From NCBI GenBank assembly GCA_013141115.1, contig JABFRP010000002.1, forward strand, positions 372,001 to 436,000: 64,000 bases of DNA. The letters are read 5' to 3'. A program made the translations under genes and the position numbers. The stretch comes from Ferruginibacter sp. (GTDB taxonomy: Bacteria > Bacteroidota > Bacteroidia > Chitinophagales > Chitinophagaceae). The notes beneath the pieces are model-generated. The model did no database searches. It was not told the DNA's origin and saw only the letters and a list, made by a program, of their open reading frames with translations. This document shows, piece by piece, positions 8,319 to 16,620 of the stretch; position 1 is the stretch's first letter, and every line of letters begins with the position of its first letter.

Positions 8319-9668
8319 TTAATGCCCTCCTCCCCGTAAAATTGGAGCTGTAGTATCTGAATTTTCTTTTTGTTTAAATTTAATAAACTGAGTCGCTATT
8401 GCTGCTAATATCAGTAATACTCCTGCAAGTCTGATTGCATTTTCCGGATTGTTACCCAGCAGCGTTTTAAAATACAATGGCACAGTTAAGTTTTGAATAA
8501 ACATTGGTATAACAATAAACATATTGAATATCCCCATGTACACTCCTGTACGTTCTGGAGGCACACTACCAGCAAGCATTATGTATGGAGTGCCCATCAT
8601 ACTTGCCCACGAGACCCCCATACCCAACATTGGGATAAAGAGTGTCTTTTTTTCATGTATTCCTGGCAACATTAAAAGTCCGATACCTGCCAGGGTTAAA
8701 CAAAATCCATGTACAAGTTTAGGATTATACTTCACAGCGATCTTTGCAATGGCAAATGCAGAAATGAATGTGATAAAATTATAAAAAGCGCCAATCTGTC
8801 CCGCCCATATTGATGCAGTTGAATATCCTTCCGAATTGCCATCTGTTGTATTAAAAAATGTTTTTGAAATTGATGAACTTATATAAATCCAGTAAGTGAA
8901 CATTGCATACCAGCTAAATACCATCATTGGAATCATAGACACCATAGTTTTTGGCATCTCTTTAAATGCGGCAGCAATTTCTTTAAACGGCGCAAAAAAA
9001 CCTTTCGGTGCAGCTTTTATTTTTTCCAACTCTTCGAACGTTAATGGATATTCTTTTGTTGTATACAGACTCCACATTATAGAACCTATAGAAAAAAAAG
9101 CGCCAATAATAAATGCTATAAATGTGGTGGTTGGAATTGGCTTTTCTGGTGATGATAAAGCACTAAACCCAAACCAGATTAAAACAGTTGGCGTTAGATA
9201 AGATAATGTTTGGCCTAAACCTGTAAATGCGCTTTGAGATAAAAAACCAATTGAGTGCTGCGATGGATTTAATTTATCAGTAACAAAAGCTCTGTAAGGT
9301 TCTTGTGTAATATTGTTTCCTGCATCTAAAATCCATAAAATACTTGCAGCCATCCACACCGTTTTACTAAATGGCATAAAGAACAGACAGATACTGCAAA
9401 ATATAGCGCCAATAAAAAAATAAGGAGTCCGTCTGCCCCACCTGCTAACAGTTTTATCGCTCATTGCACCAACAATTGGCTGAATGATCAATCCTGTTAG
9501 CGGCCCAGCTAACCATAAATAAGGTAGTTTATCTTCCGCAGCACCTAAGAATTTATAGATTGGACTCATATTAGCCTGTTGCAATCCAAAACTGTATTGC
9601 AAACCAAAGAATCCAAAATTCATATTAATAATTTGCCAGAAACTTAAGTGCGGTTTGGTAAAGGTCAT
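8319..9668 (-). CDS. MFS sugar permease, SLC45/GPH sucrose-maltose type
   Basis: 449 residues with about 12 hydrophobic segments. The loop between the second and third helices reads DKTVSRWGRRTPY, matching the RWGRRRP(Y/F) signature shared with plant sucrose carriers and bacterial relatives. The N-terminal half has SFWQIINMNFGFFGLQYSFGLQ, also typical. It should import a disaccharide, most likely sucrose given the fructokinase and amylosucrase directly downstream. It is first in the operon and has a LacI-type operator upstream. Maltose or trehalose cannot be excluded because a trehalase is the next gene upstream. Confidence 0.88.
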   Translation of the reverse strand: MTFTKPHLSFWQIINMNFGFFGLQYSFGLQQANMSPIYKFLGAAEDKLPYLWLAGPLTGLIIQPIVGAMSDKTVSRWGRRTPYFFIGAIFCSICLFFMPFSKTVWMAASILWILDAGNNITQEPYRAFVTDKLNPSQHSIGFLSQSAFTGLGQTLSYLTPTVLIWFGFSALSSPEKPIPTTTFIAFIIGAFFSIGSIMWSLYTTKEYPLTFEELEKIKAAPKGFFAPFKEIAAAFKEMPKTMVSMIPMMVFSWYAMFTYWIYISSSISKTFFNTTDGNSEGYSTASIWAGQIGAFYNFITFISAFAIAKIAVKYNPKLVHGFCLTLAGIGLLMLPGIHEKKTLFIPMLGMGVSWASMMGTPYIMLAGSVPPERTGVYMGIFNMFIVIPMFIQNLTVPLYFKTLLGNNPENAIRLAGVLLILAAIATQFIKFKQKENSDTTAPILRGGGH

Positions 9669-9726
9669 TAGCAGTGTTTTGAATCGTTGGTATAAATGTA
9701 ATCAAAACAAGCCACCGTTAAAATCT

Positions 9727-9738
9727 GCAAACGTTTGT
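9727..9738. promoter_or_regulatory. LacI-family operator upstream of the sugar operon
   Basis: The core CAAACGTTTG (9728-9737) is a perfect palindrome with the central CG typical of LacI/GalR-family operators. It lies about 60 bases upstream of the permease start codon, in the 93-base gap after trehalase. No LacI-type gene is inside the window, so the regulator must be elsewhere. Sequence match only. Confidence 0.6.
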
Positions 9739-9761
9739 GGTGGATAAAGAATGACAAGAAA

Positions 9762-11381
9762 TTATTTTTTCTGCATAAAAGCCTTCAGCGCCAGGTACAC
9801 GCCATTCGTCCAGCCAAAACCATCCTGTGATGGATACTCGCCGCCACCGGCTTCTTTATTCATATCTTCTACATTATATTTCTCCATCATTTTGCCTGTA
9901 GCGGCATATACTTTATCATTTAATGCCAGCCAGCGTGTAGCAATATCTTTTGCCAACACAGTTTGCTTATAATTATTCAAACCGTTTACGGCTATCCATT
10001 GCAATGGTGCCCAGCCATTGGGTGCATCCCATTGCTGACCGGTATTGTTGGTGGTGGTAACAATGCCCCCCGGTTTTAATAAATATTTTATTGCCGTTGC
10101 TGCTACAGTATTTGCCTGCGATGGCGTAGCAATTTTTACAAATAAAGGATATAAGCCTGCGGCAGTATAATTGCTATTTTGTTTTTTAATTACAATATTG
10201 TAATCGAAAAAGAAATTCGTTTTCACATTCCAGCAATATTTTACAATAGCAGTTTTTCTTTTTGCTGCAATGCTTTTATATTTATTACCTGCAATCTCTC
10301 CTCTCTTTAAAAACATCCCTTTGGCAATTACCATTTCTAAATTGTACAGCAAACAATTTAAATCTACCGGAACAATATCTGTAGTTTGTATACTGCTGAT
10401 ATTTTTTTCATCGGCAAACCAACGGCTGCTAAAATCCCAACCACTCTCCGCACCGGCACGCAGGTTTCTGCAAACATTCCCTCTTGTTTCATCCAGTATT
10501 TTTTTTAACGCTTCTGGCGAAGCCATTTTAATACGCATGGCCAGTTCATTGGCAGCGGCTTCACTTAAGTCGTAATCTTCTTTATAACTTTCTTGCCTTG
10601 GTGTATTAAGGTCATCCCAATAACGGTTTAAAACACTACCGTCATTTAACTTTACCAGTCTTTTAAAGGCTGTTCCTTTTTTTATTTTATCAACCCCTTC
10701 CATCCAATAATTATATTCTTTTTCCAGCTGTGGTAAGTAGGTCTTGTAAACTGCTTCGCCTTTTATGGTTGCCAGCAATTCTATCATCAAACTAAAAAAT
10801 GGTGGTTGGCTACGGCTTAAATAATAACTGCGGTTTCCATTAGGAATATGGCCGTATTTATCAATTAAAAAAGCAAAATTTTTAACCATGCTTTCTATCA
10901 TTTCCGTTTCTCCACTTTCTTTTAAACCTAACATGGTAAAGTAACTATCCCAATAATAAATTTCTCTGAATCTGCCACCGGGTACAATATATGGGTTGGG
11001 CAAGGCCAGTAAAGAGGAGCCTTCAACAGCAATATCTGCATCTCTTCGCAAAACACTCCACAAATTTTTAATATGGTTAGCAGCCACCGGTTCTTTCATA
11101 ATATAATTAAAAGCGGGGGGCTCTGCCGGCATATTAAAATTATCTTCCACAAACTTTTTCAAATTCATTTTTGGCCCTTTTGCCAAACCATAATCGTACA
11201 TAATATCCCGTATCTTTCTTTTGGGTGTACAATCCACAAATGTTTTACCATCAGCAAAAATTTTGGCCAGTTGCACATCAACAAATAACTGGCCGTAAAT
11301 TTTATCGGGTGTGGCTGGTTGTTGTGCATTCATGTTTTTGATACAAAAAAATAACAGGCTGATAATAAGCAATTGCTTCAT
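9762..11381 (-). CDS. treA: Periplasmic trehalase, GH37
   Basis: 539 residues with a signal peptide (MKQLLIISLLFFCIKNMNAQ). Both family signatures are present: PGGRFREIYYWDSYF near residue 130-145 and QWDAPNGWAPLQW near residue 450. It hydrolyses alpha,alpha-trehalose to two glucoses, here in the periplasm. It lies 64 bases downstream of metX on the same strand and 93 bases upstream of the sugar permease, whose promoter region contains the LacI-like site. It is thus near, but perhaps not in, the sucrose operon. Confidence 0.93.
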   Translation of the reverse strand: MKQLLIISLLFFCIKNMNAQQPATPDKIYGQLFVDVQLAKIFADGKTFVDCTPKRKIRDIMYDYGLAKGPKMNLKKFVEDNFNMPAEPPAFNYIMKEPVAANHIKNLWSVLRRDADIAVEGSSLLALPNPYIVPGGRFREIYYWDSYFTMLGLKESGETEMIESMVKNFAFLIDKYGHIPNGNRSYYLSRSQPPFFSLMIELLATIKGEAVYKTYLPQLEKEYNYWMEGVDKIKKGTAFKRLVKLNDGSVLNRYWDDLNTPRQESYKEDYDLSEAAANELAMRIKMASPEALKKILDETRGNVCRNLRAGAESGWDFSSRWFADEKNISSIQTTDIVPVDLNCLLYNLEMVIAKGMFLKRGEIAGNKYKSIAAKRKTAIVKYCWNVKTNFFFDYNIVIKKQNSNYTAAGLYPLFVKIATPSQANTVAATAIKYLLKPGGIVTTTNNTGQQWDAPNGWAPLQWIAVNGLNNYKQTVLAKDIATRWLALNDKVYAATGKMMEKYNVEDMNKEAGGGEYPSQDGFGWTNGVYLALKAFMQKK

Positions 11382-11445
11382 ACATATTTTTTAATAGTAC
11401 AAATTAGCAAAAACTATTTTAATGCGGTGCAGGAAGATGTTAAGC

Positions 11446-12459
11446 TTAATGCGCTAACCATTGCGCCAGGTGCTGCGAAATAATTTTGGACTCCACCATA
11501 AATCCATCATGGCCATAATCAGAATCAATTTCAATCATTGTAGCGGCAGGTATATGCTGCGCTAAAAAGCGTTGCTCTATCAGCGGACAAAGAATATCGC
11601 TGCTAATACCAATGATTAATGTGCGTTGGGTAAAATTTTTCAATACAGCTTCTAAATTTCCTCCACGGCCACGGCCCAAATGATGACTGTCCATACTTTT
11701 GGTAAGTTGCCAGTAAGTGTAAGCGTTAAAGCGATCTACTAATTTTTGTCCCTGGTAATTAATATAAGAAGAGGCTTTAAAATTATCGGTTTTTTCTACA
11801 TCAGCATCGGTTTGCTGCTGTACCATAATACCGTAATTACGATACGTCAACATACCAATTGCCCTTGCTGCTTTTAATCCTTTTGCAGCCGCATGTGGCG
11901 ATGGCCTATTCCAGGTACCATCCGCTTCAATACTTAATCGCTGTGCGGTATGTGTGGCAATACCCCAGGCACTTTCACTTGCCGATGTTGCCAGTAATAA
12001 TAAATTTTCAATCGCATTATTTTCCATCACACACCATTCCATAGCCTGGTAGCCACCCATACTGCCGCCCATTAATAAAAATATTTTTTCAATACCCAAA
12101 TGTTTACGCAGCAGTATATGAGCATTCACCATATCACGAATGGTGATTAATGGAAAATTGCCGTAATAAGGTTGTTGCGTAAGTGGATCAATACTAAGCG
12201 GCCCGGTGGTACCATAGCAAGAGCCTAAAATATTGGCACAAACAATAAAATATTTCCCGGGGTCAATTACATGATCGTTACCAACTACTCCATTCCACCA
12301 ATCTGCCGCATCACTGTTAGCCGTAAGGGCATGACATATCCAAACCACATTGCTTTTATCGGCGTTTAACGTGCCATAGGTAGTATAAGCAATATCAATT
12401 GCGGGGAAGGCAAAGCCACTTTCTAAGGTAAAACTATCGGTATATCTAAAGCTGTTCAT
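11446..12459 (-). CDS. metX: Homoserine O-acetyltransferase (MetX)
   Basis: 337 residues of the alpha/beta-hydrolase fold. The nucleophile S133 is in GGSMGGYQAMEW; the catalytic acid is in ISSDILCP and the His in DYGHDGFMVE. It activates homoserine with an acyl group (acetyl in most members; succinyl cannot be ruled out from sequence) for methionine synthesis. It diverges from an osmC and metZ-type gene on the plus strand, giving a direct-sulfhydrylation pathway. Confidence 0.93.
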   Translation of the reverse strand: MNSFRYTDSFTLESGFAFPAIDIAYTTYGTLNADKSNVVWICHALTANSDAADWWNGVVGNDHVIDPGKYFIVCANILGSCYGTTGPLSIDPLTQQPYYGNFPLITIRDMVNAHILLRKHLGIEKIFLLMGGSMGGYQAMEWCVMENNAIENLLLLATSASESAWGIATHTAQRLSIEADGTWNRPSPHAAAKGLKAARAIGMLTYRNYGIMVQQQTDADVEKTDNFKASSYINYQGQKLVDRFNAYTYWQLTKSMDSHHLGRGRGGNLEAVLKNFTQRTLIIGISSDILCPLIEQRFLAQHIPAATMIEIDSDYGHDGFMVESKIISQHLAQWLAH

Positions 12460-12520
12460 TAATACTTGCTAAATACGAAAAACTAAGGGTTTAAAATGCA
12501 AAGTAAAGGCTTGCAATATT

Positions 12521-12528
12521 TATATTTG
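12521..12528 (+). promoter_or_regulatory. Bacteroidota-type -7 promoter element for osmC
   Basis: TATATTTG fits the TAnnTTTG -7 consensus of the phylum and lies 16 bases before the osmC start codon. I do not see a clear TTTG -33 box at the usual 19-21 base spacing, so the call is moderate. Confidence 0.45.
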
Positions 12529-12543
12529 TAAAAATGTTTTAAA

Positions 12544-12963
12544 ATGATAGAAATTAATATGCAGCGGGTATCGGGCGACTTTGGTTTTGAGGCCAAAGAT
12601 GCCAATGGACATATCGTTCACATGGATAGCAGTGATGAAAGTGGTGGCCAGAATTTTGGTATTCGCCCTATGCAAATGTTGCTGATGGGGCTGGGTGGTT
12701 GCAGTGCCATTGATATAGTAATGATATTGAAAAAACAACGCCAAACGGTTGATGATTTTTCTATAAAAGTTACTGGCGAAAGAGAACCGGGCAAAGAGCC
12801 ATCCCTGTGGGCCAATGCAAAAATTACATTTTTTCTTAAAGGAGATATTGACAAAGAAAAAGCATACCGTGCCTGCGAATTATCGATGAATAAATATTGC
12901 AGTGTGGCAGAAACGTTAAGAAAAAGTGGCACGGAGCTTACATGGGAAGTGGAGGTTAGCTAG
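12544..12963 (+). CDS. OsmC-family peroxiredoxin-like protein
   Basis: 139 residues, normal for the family. The two conserved cysteines are C53 (LGGCSAIDIV) and C119 (KYCSVAETL). OsmC/Ohr proteins reduce organic peroxides or act on small thiols and sulfane sulfur in the cytoplasm. Its position between metX and metZ suggests a link with sulfur metabolism. Start ATG at 12544; the next gene is separated by repeat sequence. Confidence 0.9.
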   Translation: MIEINMQRVSGDFGFEAKDANGHIVHMDSSDESGGQNFGIRPMQMLLMGLGGCSAIDIVMILKKQRQTVDDFSIKVTGEREPGKEPSLWANAKITFFLKGDIDKEKAYRACELSMNKYCSVAETLRKSGTELTWEVEVS

Positions 12964-12975
12964 TTAATTGGTTTA

Positions 12976-12998
12976 TTAGTTAACTGGTTAATTAGTTT
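12976..12998. repeat. Left arm of a 23-bp perfect inverted repeat flanking the S23 gene
   Basis: The 23 bases here are the exact reverse complement of 13439-13461. Core: TTAGTTAACTGGTTAATTAG. It lies between the osmC stop and the four-helix-bundle gene, and is preceded by imperfect repeats of the same motif. Confidence 0.9.
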
Positions 12999-13029
12999 AT
13001 TAGTAAACCGATATACCTTTTGATAATTT

Positions 13030-13419
13030 ATGGAATATACTCTGGAAAAGCTGGAGGTTTATCAGCAAGCTGAGATTTTCTCTGATATCATTTGGAATTT
13101 AGTTAATACCTGGGATAGTTTTCGAAAAGATACCATTGGCAAACAAATAGTAAGGTCTGCAGATTCAATATCGGTAAATATTGCAGAAGGCTACGGAAGA
13201 TTTTATTATAAGGAAAGTAAACAATTTTATTTTTATGCCAGAGGATCGCTATTGGAAACAAATGCATGGCTTTCCAAATGTAAAAGAAGAGGCATCATCG
13301 AATTAACCAAGGCTGAAGAATTAATAGCAACTACTGAAAAATTACTACTTAAATTAAATGCATTCATTAAATTCATTTCAAAATCAAAAATACACAATAC
13401 TCCTCCATCCAAACCCTAA
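13030..13419 (+). CDS. Four-helix-bundle (S23 / 23S rRNA intervening-sequence protein family)
   Basis: 129 residues, four predicted helices. Landmarks are LEVYQQAEIF near the start, QIVRSADSISVNIAEGYGR in the middle and ARGSLLETNAWL after it, as in the S23 family. Members were first found inside intervening sequences of 23S rRNA genes; their molecular role is unknown. Here the gene sits between two sulfur-metabolism genes and is bracketed by a perfect 23-bp inverted repeat, so the whole gene could fold as the loop of a stem, as in rRNA intervening sequences. Confidence 0.9.
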   Translation: MEYTLEKLEVYQQAEIFSDIIWNLVNTWDSFRKDTIGKQIVRSADSISVNIAEGYGRFYYKESKQFYFYARGSLLETNAWLSKCKRRGIIELTKAEELIATTEKLLLKLNAFIKFISKSKIHNTPPSKP

Positions 13420-13438
13420 TCCGCAGGATGCCGTGCAT

Positions 13439-13461
13439 AAACTAATTAACCAGTTAACTAA
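13439..13461. repeat. Right arm of the 23-bp perfect inverted repeat
   Basis: Exact reverse complement of 12976-12998. It ends 9 bases before the start codon of the metZ-type gene, so it occupies that gene's leader. Confidence 0.9.
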
Positions 13462-13470
13462 TTAACCATC

Positions 13471-14628
13471 ATGAATCCAATAACAAAGGCGATAAGAATA
13501 CAGACCGACCGTACGAATGAAATGGAACATAGCACACCTATGTTTTTAACCAGTAGCTTTTGTTTTGATGATGCAGAAGATATGAGGGCTGCATTTGCCG
13601 ATGAAAGCAATGATAATATTTACAGCCGTTTTAGTAACCCCGGTGTACAGGAATTTACAGATAAAATGGTGGCACTGGAAGGTGCTGAAGCTGGTTATGC
13701 CACCGCAACGGGTATGGCTGCCGTGTTTGCATCATTTATGGCGCTGTTAAAAAAGGGCGATCATTTAATTGCCTGCAGTTCGGTTTTTGGGAGCACCGTT
13801 ACCGTGCTTAATAAATACTTACCCAATTATGGTATTGAAGTAAGTTATGTTAGCGCTAACGATCCGGATAGTTGGGAAGCTGCCATTAAGCCCAATACCA
13901 AAATGATCTATTTAGAAACACCTACCAACCCGGGTTTGGATATAATAGATTTAGCAGCAGTAAGCAAGCTGGTTAAAAAACATAATATTTTATTGAACGT
14001 AGATAATTGTTTTGCCACACCGGTAAACCAGCGCCCTATTGATTTTGGTGCCGACCTGGTAATTCATTCTGCTACCAAATGGATCGACGGGCAGGGAAGA
14101 GTGTTAGGCGGAGTGGTATTGGGCAAAAAAGAATTGATCCATCAAATTTATCTATTCTGCCGCAGCACCGGCCCGGCATTATCGCCTTTTAATGCCTGGG
14201 TATTAAGCAAAAGTTTAGAAACATTGGATGTACGGATGGAGCGTCATGCATCAAACGCATTACATATTGCCAAAGCATTGGAAGGCCATGCAAAAATAAG
14301 CTGGTTAAAATACCCATTTTTGCCCAGTCATCCGCAACATGCTATTGCTGCTAAGCAAATGAAAAACGGCGGTGGGTTGATCAGTTTTAATTTAAGCGGC
14401 GGTTTAGAAAGTGGCCGTGCATTTTTAAATAATTTAAAAATGTTATCGCTTACAGCCAACCTTGGCGATACAAGAAGCATTGCTTCACACCCGGCAAGTA
14501 CTACCCATGCTAAACTTACAGAAGCTGAAAGGGCTGCGGTGAATATTACACCGGGCTTAATACGCATTTCTGTTGGGCTGGAACATGTGGATGATATTTT
14601 AGGAGATATATTACAAGCGCTAGCTTAA
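13471..14628 (+). CDS. metZ: O-acylhomoserine sulfhydrylase / Cys-Met metabolism PLP enzyme (MetZ-type)
   Basis: 385 residues. PLP-binding K203 lies in HSATKWIDGQGR; the substrate loop ETPTNPGLDI and the YSRFSNPG motif fit the gamma-family of PLP enzymes. It should combine acyl-homoserine (made by MetX across the divergent promoter) with sulfide to give homocysteine. Cystathionine gamma-synthase is the main alternative, but the GQGR sequence after the lysine favours the O-succinylhomoserine sulfhydrylase group. The leader contains the right arm of the inverted repeat. Confidence 0.85.
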   Translation: MNPITKAIRIQTDRTNEMEHSTPMFLTSSFCFDDAEDMRAAFADESNDNIYSRFSNPGVQEFTDKMVALEGAEAGYATATGMAAVFASFMALLKKGDHLIACSSVFGSTVTVLNKYLPNYGIEVSYVSANDPDSWEAAIKPNTKMIYLETPTNPGLDIIDLAAVSKLVKKHNILLNVDNCFATPVNQRPIDFGADLVIHSATKWIDGQGRVLGGVVLGKKELIHQIYLFCRSTGPALSPFNAWVLSKSLETLDVRMERHASNALHIAKALEGHAKISWLKYPFLPSHPQHAIAAKQMKNGGGLISFNLSGGLESGRAFLNNLKMLSLTANLGDTRSIASHPASTTHAKLTEAERAAVNITPGLIRISVGLEHVDDILGDILQALA

Positions 14629-14671
14629 ATACATTGAGAACATACAGTAAACTTTAAATTTAAGCCTTACG

Positions 14672-14702
14672 ATACAACGACAGATATTATTTGTCGTTGT
14701 AT
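14672..14702 (+). terminator. Hairpin at the convergent ends of metZ and DUF4279 gene
   Basis: ATACAACGACA, 8-nt loop, TGTCGTTGTAT: 11 perfect base pairs. It lies 44 bases after the metZ stop and overlaps the last codons of the opposing gene. There is no strong U-tract on either side, so it may be a weak terminator or a stabilising stem. Confidence 0.5.
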
Positions 14703-15127
14703 ATATCACAGTCAATTTCGGCACCCAAATAATTCAAAAATTCAATTGTTGTATTGCTGAAATGTAGCCCAGGGCTTTCGTCGCCAAGATAAATCACTAC
14801 TTCTAAAAAGAAATTTAAATCGGGATATGCAACTTTAAGTTTTTTAAATTCTTCTTTATAGGGATGCAATGCCGTTATTAACTTTTCAACTTCTTCAAAA
14901 AAATGAGGATTCTTTAATTCGCCTGAAGCATATTTCCATTTTGTAAACTTAGGAACTGTGCCACGTTCAAACATCTTTTCAAACTTTGTTGGCGCAATAG
15001 TCAAATATTTTTTAAATTCCGATAATTCTAGTTCAGCATTATCAGTTGCAATTGCAAAGTATGTATATCCCCTTGTTTCTACCATTTTTAGTATTTTATC
15101 TAAGGTATAATGAATCTTAGTAAGCAA
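14687..15127 (-). CDS. DUF4279-like protein
   Basis: 146 residues, soluble. The pattern YFAIATDNAELELSEFKKYL, then W-K-Y-ASGEL, then a C-terminal GLHFSNTTIEFLNYLGAEID followed by CDIY resembles the DUF4279 family, in which a small regulatory-type alpha/beta domain of unknown function is found. It stands alone between metZ (convergent) and an IS110 element. Function unknown. Confidence 0.6.
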   Translation of the reverse strand: MLTKIHYTLDKILKMVETRGYTYFAIATDNAELELSEFKKYLTIAPTKFEKMFERGTVPKFTKWKYASGELKNPHFFEEVEKLITALHPYKEEFKKLKVAYPDLNFFLEVVIYLGDESPGLHFSNTTIEFLNYLGAEIDCDIYNDK

Positions 15128-15240
15128 AGAAATTCATTACAAAATACAATACTCCAACAAAACATAATTAAAGCTCCTCAACGGTATGCGGTACAAGTGA
15201 GTGATTGCTATGATACAACCAAACTTCTTTCTCTATTATT

Positions 15241-15705
15241 TTATGCTGCTTTTTTATAGTTGTCCACATACTTTTCCTGGTTATTGATTACCGCTACTGC
15301 TCTTAATGCTATTTTACTTCTTACTGCATTTATTACAGATTGTGCATGTTTGCCTTCCTTTACTTTTCGTTCATAATAATCTTTAAATTCAGGGTAATGT
15401 GTTATGGCTGATATGGCTCCCATATGCAATAGCTTTTTTAAATCCTTGTTAGCCATTTTATGCACTTTATCACGCCCTTTAATGCTCGTACCACTCTTGT
15501 TTCCAAAGGGTGCTACGCCGGCATAAGATGCCAACTCTTTACCCGTTATCTTACAAATAAAATTATTGGTGCAACAAATAATATACACCGCAGTCAAATG
15601 CCCTATTCCTGGTACTGATATTAGTAGCTCATAATTATTTCTTATTGCTTCATCCTGTTGTATCATTTGGTGTATTTGTTTTTCAACAATTTTAATTGAC
15701 TCCAC
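15241..15705 (-). CDS. IS110 transposase, C-terminal part (Transposase_20 domain)
   Basis: 154 residues from a GTG start at 15705. It carries the helix-hairpin-helix-like SVPGIGHLTA and the family motif SYAGVAPFGNKSGTS; S71 in KSGTS is the expected serine that forms the covalent DNA link. The reading frame stays open upstream of the GTG, overlapping the end of the N-terminal part in the -1 frame, which points to a one-base frameshift in a once continuous gene. The junction TAGTG would also allow translational coupling. Confidence 0.85.
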   Translation of the reverse strand: MESIKIVEKQIHQMIQQDEAIRNNYELLISVPGIGHLTAVYIICCTNNFICKITGKELASYAGVAPFGNKSGTSIKGRDKVHKMANKDLKKLLHMGAISAITHYPEFKDYYERKVKEGKHAQSVINAVRSKIALRAVAVINNQEKYVDNYKKAA

Positions 15706-16262
15706 TATTCCCTCAAAGCTGCTTTGTGTACCTGCTCCATGATCAGTTGGGTCTCTTTACTGTTTGTTAATTTCAGTTCTCCCAAATACACTTTCATGCT
15801 GTTTTTTTGTGCAAGCAGCCTGCTCCTGGCTGTCATCATATCTTTTAGTTTCAAAAATACAGGATTTAGTACAGGCGTAGTTTTCAATTCATCTGCATTC
15901 TTAAGGGCATAGGAGCAAAGTCGCTGGCTATCTATCTTATCATTCTTTCCACGGGCTATACCAAAACTCCATTTTATGTGCGTTGCATTGCCTATGTAAA
16001 GTGGTAATCCTTCCGTGCTGCAATATTCCCAAACCAACCTGTGATAAACACCCGTGTTCTCTATCACAAGCATGCTGTTATCGTCAAAACTTACCTGCTG
16101 TTTTTTCAGCCATTTACCCATGATTTTCATACCAGCTGTAGTATTGTCAAAGCGTTCTGTTACCATCGGTTGTTTAGATTGCTTTATCACACATTGAACA
16201 GCGATATCAACCCACAGCTTCGATACATCCATTCCCAAATAAAATTTCGCTGCCTTTTTCAT
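15705..16262 (-). CDS. IS110 transposase, N-terminal part (RuvC-like DEDD domain)
   Basis: 185 residues. The four acidic residues of the DEDD catalytic site are visible: D12 (GMDVSK), E68 (VIENTG), D108 and D111 (NDKIDSQR). In IS110 recombinases this RuvC-like domain works with the C-terminal serine domain under the guidance of a bridge RNA made from the element's non-coding end. It ends at TAG 15705-15707, one base overlapping the next frame. Confidence 0.87.
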   Translation of the reverse strand: MKKAAKFYLGMDVSKLWVDIAVQCVIKQSKQPMVTERFDNTTAGMKIMGKWLKKQQVSFDDNSMLVIENTGVYHRLVWEYCSTEGLPLYIGNATHIKWSFGIARGKNDKIDSQRLCSYALKNADELKTTPVLNPVFLKLKDMMTARSRLLAQKNSMKVYLGELKLTNSKETQLIMEQVHKAALRE

Positions 16263-16450
16263 AATTTTGTTTTACTATCTTAAAAGATGACTAACCATTT
16301 TGTCCCATCGTCTTAGTCCTTAATAATAGGTATAAAAACCTTAATTGCTATTTAGACACTAAGGGAAAAAAGCAGCAGGGGATTTTATCACTCAATAGGT
16401 TGTTAACCTTGACACAATTGTTAATTAGCCTCTGCTGCTGGTTAGTTATT
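16263..16450 (-). other. IS110 non-coding left end, candidate bridge-RNA region
   Basis: No gene is present for ~360 bases upstream of the transposase. In IS110-group elements this is the side that encodes the bridge RNA. A stem is visible: GCAGCAGGGG (16372-16381) opposite CCTCTGCTGC (16429-16438), closing a ~47-base loop that itself holds GGTTgttAACC. One position in the stem pairs as G-U only on the plus strand, which is opposite to the expected transcript, so the folding is uncertain. Beyond 16450 the DNA is A-rich with no recognisable feature up to the palindrome at 16559. Confidence 0.35.
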
Positions 16451-16558
16451 CACACAAAATTGTGGATTCTAAAAAGAAAAAAAGTAACAAAAAAAGAAAA
16501 AGTAGTAATAGTAGTTTATCTCTTAATACTAATCAATACAAATCTAAAGGACACAACG

Positions 16559-16576
16559 ATCCCGTACGTACGGGAT
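16559..16576. repeat. 18-bp perfect palindrome, TCCCGnnnnnnCGGGA family
   Basis: ATCCCGTACGTACGGGAT is self-complementary. It shares the TCCCG/CGGGA ends with the four palindromes at 20312-20818. It lies alone in the gap between the IS110 element and an acetyltransferase gene and could be a dispersed repeat or a regulator site. Confidence 0.6.
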
Positions 16577-16620
16577 GAAAAACAAATGCCCGTTCCAAAA
16601 AATAAAAATGCAAAGTATTT

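Larger units (their letters stand above)
15241..16262 (-). mobile_element. IS110-family insertion sequence (coding part; ends not defined)
   Basis: Two adjacent minus-strand reading frames together make a normal-length IS110 transposase. IS110 elements lack terminal inverted repeats, so I cannot place the ends; the non-coding left end probably reaches past 16440 and the right end lies between 15128 and 15240. The transposase is split, so the copy may be inactive unless the frames are joined by frameshifting or work as two coupled proteins. Confidence 0.85.

Noticed and set aside
2348..11381. A classical polysaccharide utilisation locus
   Set aside because: No SusC/SusD-like pair, hybrid two-component regulator or anti-sigma gene is present among the sugar genes.
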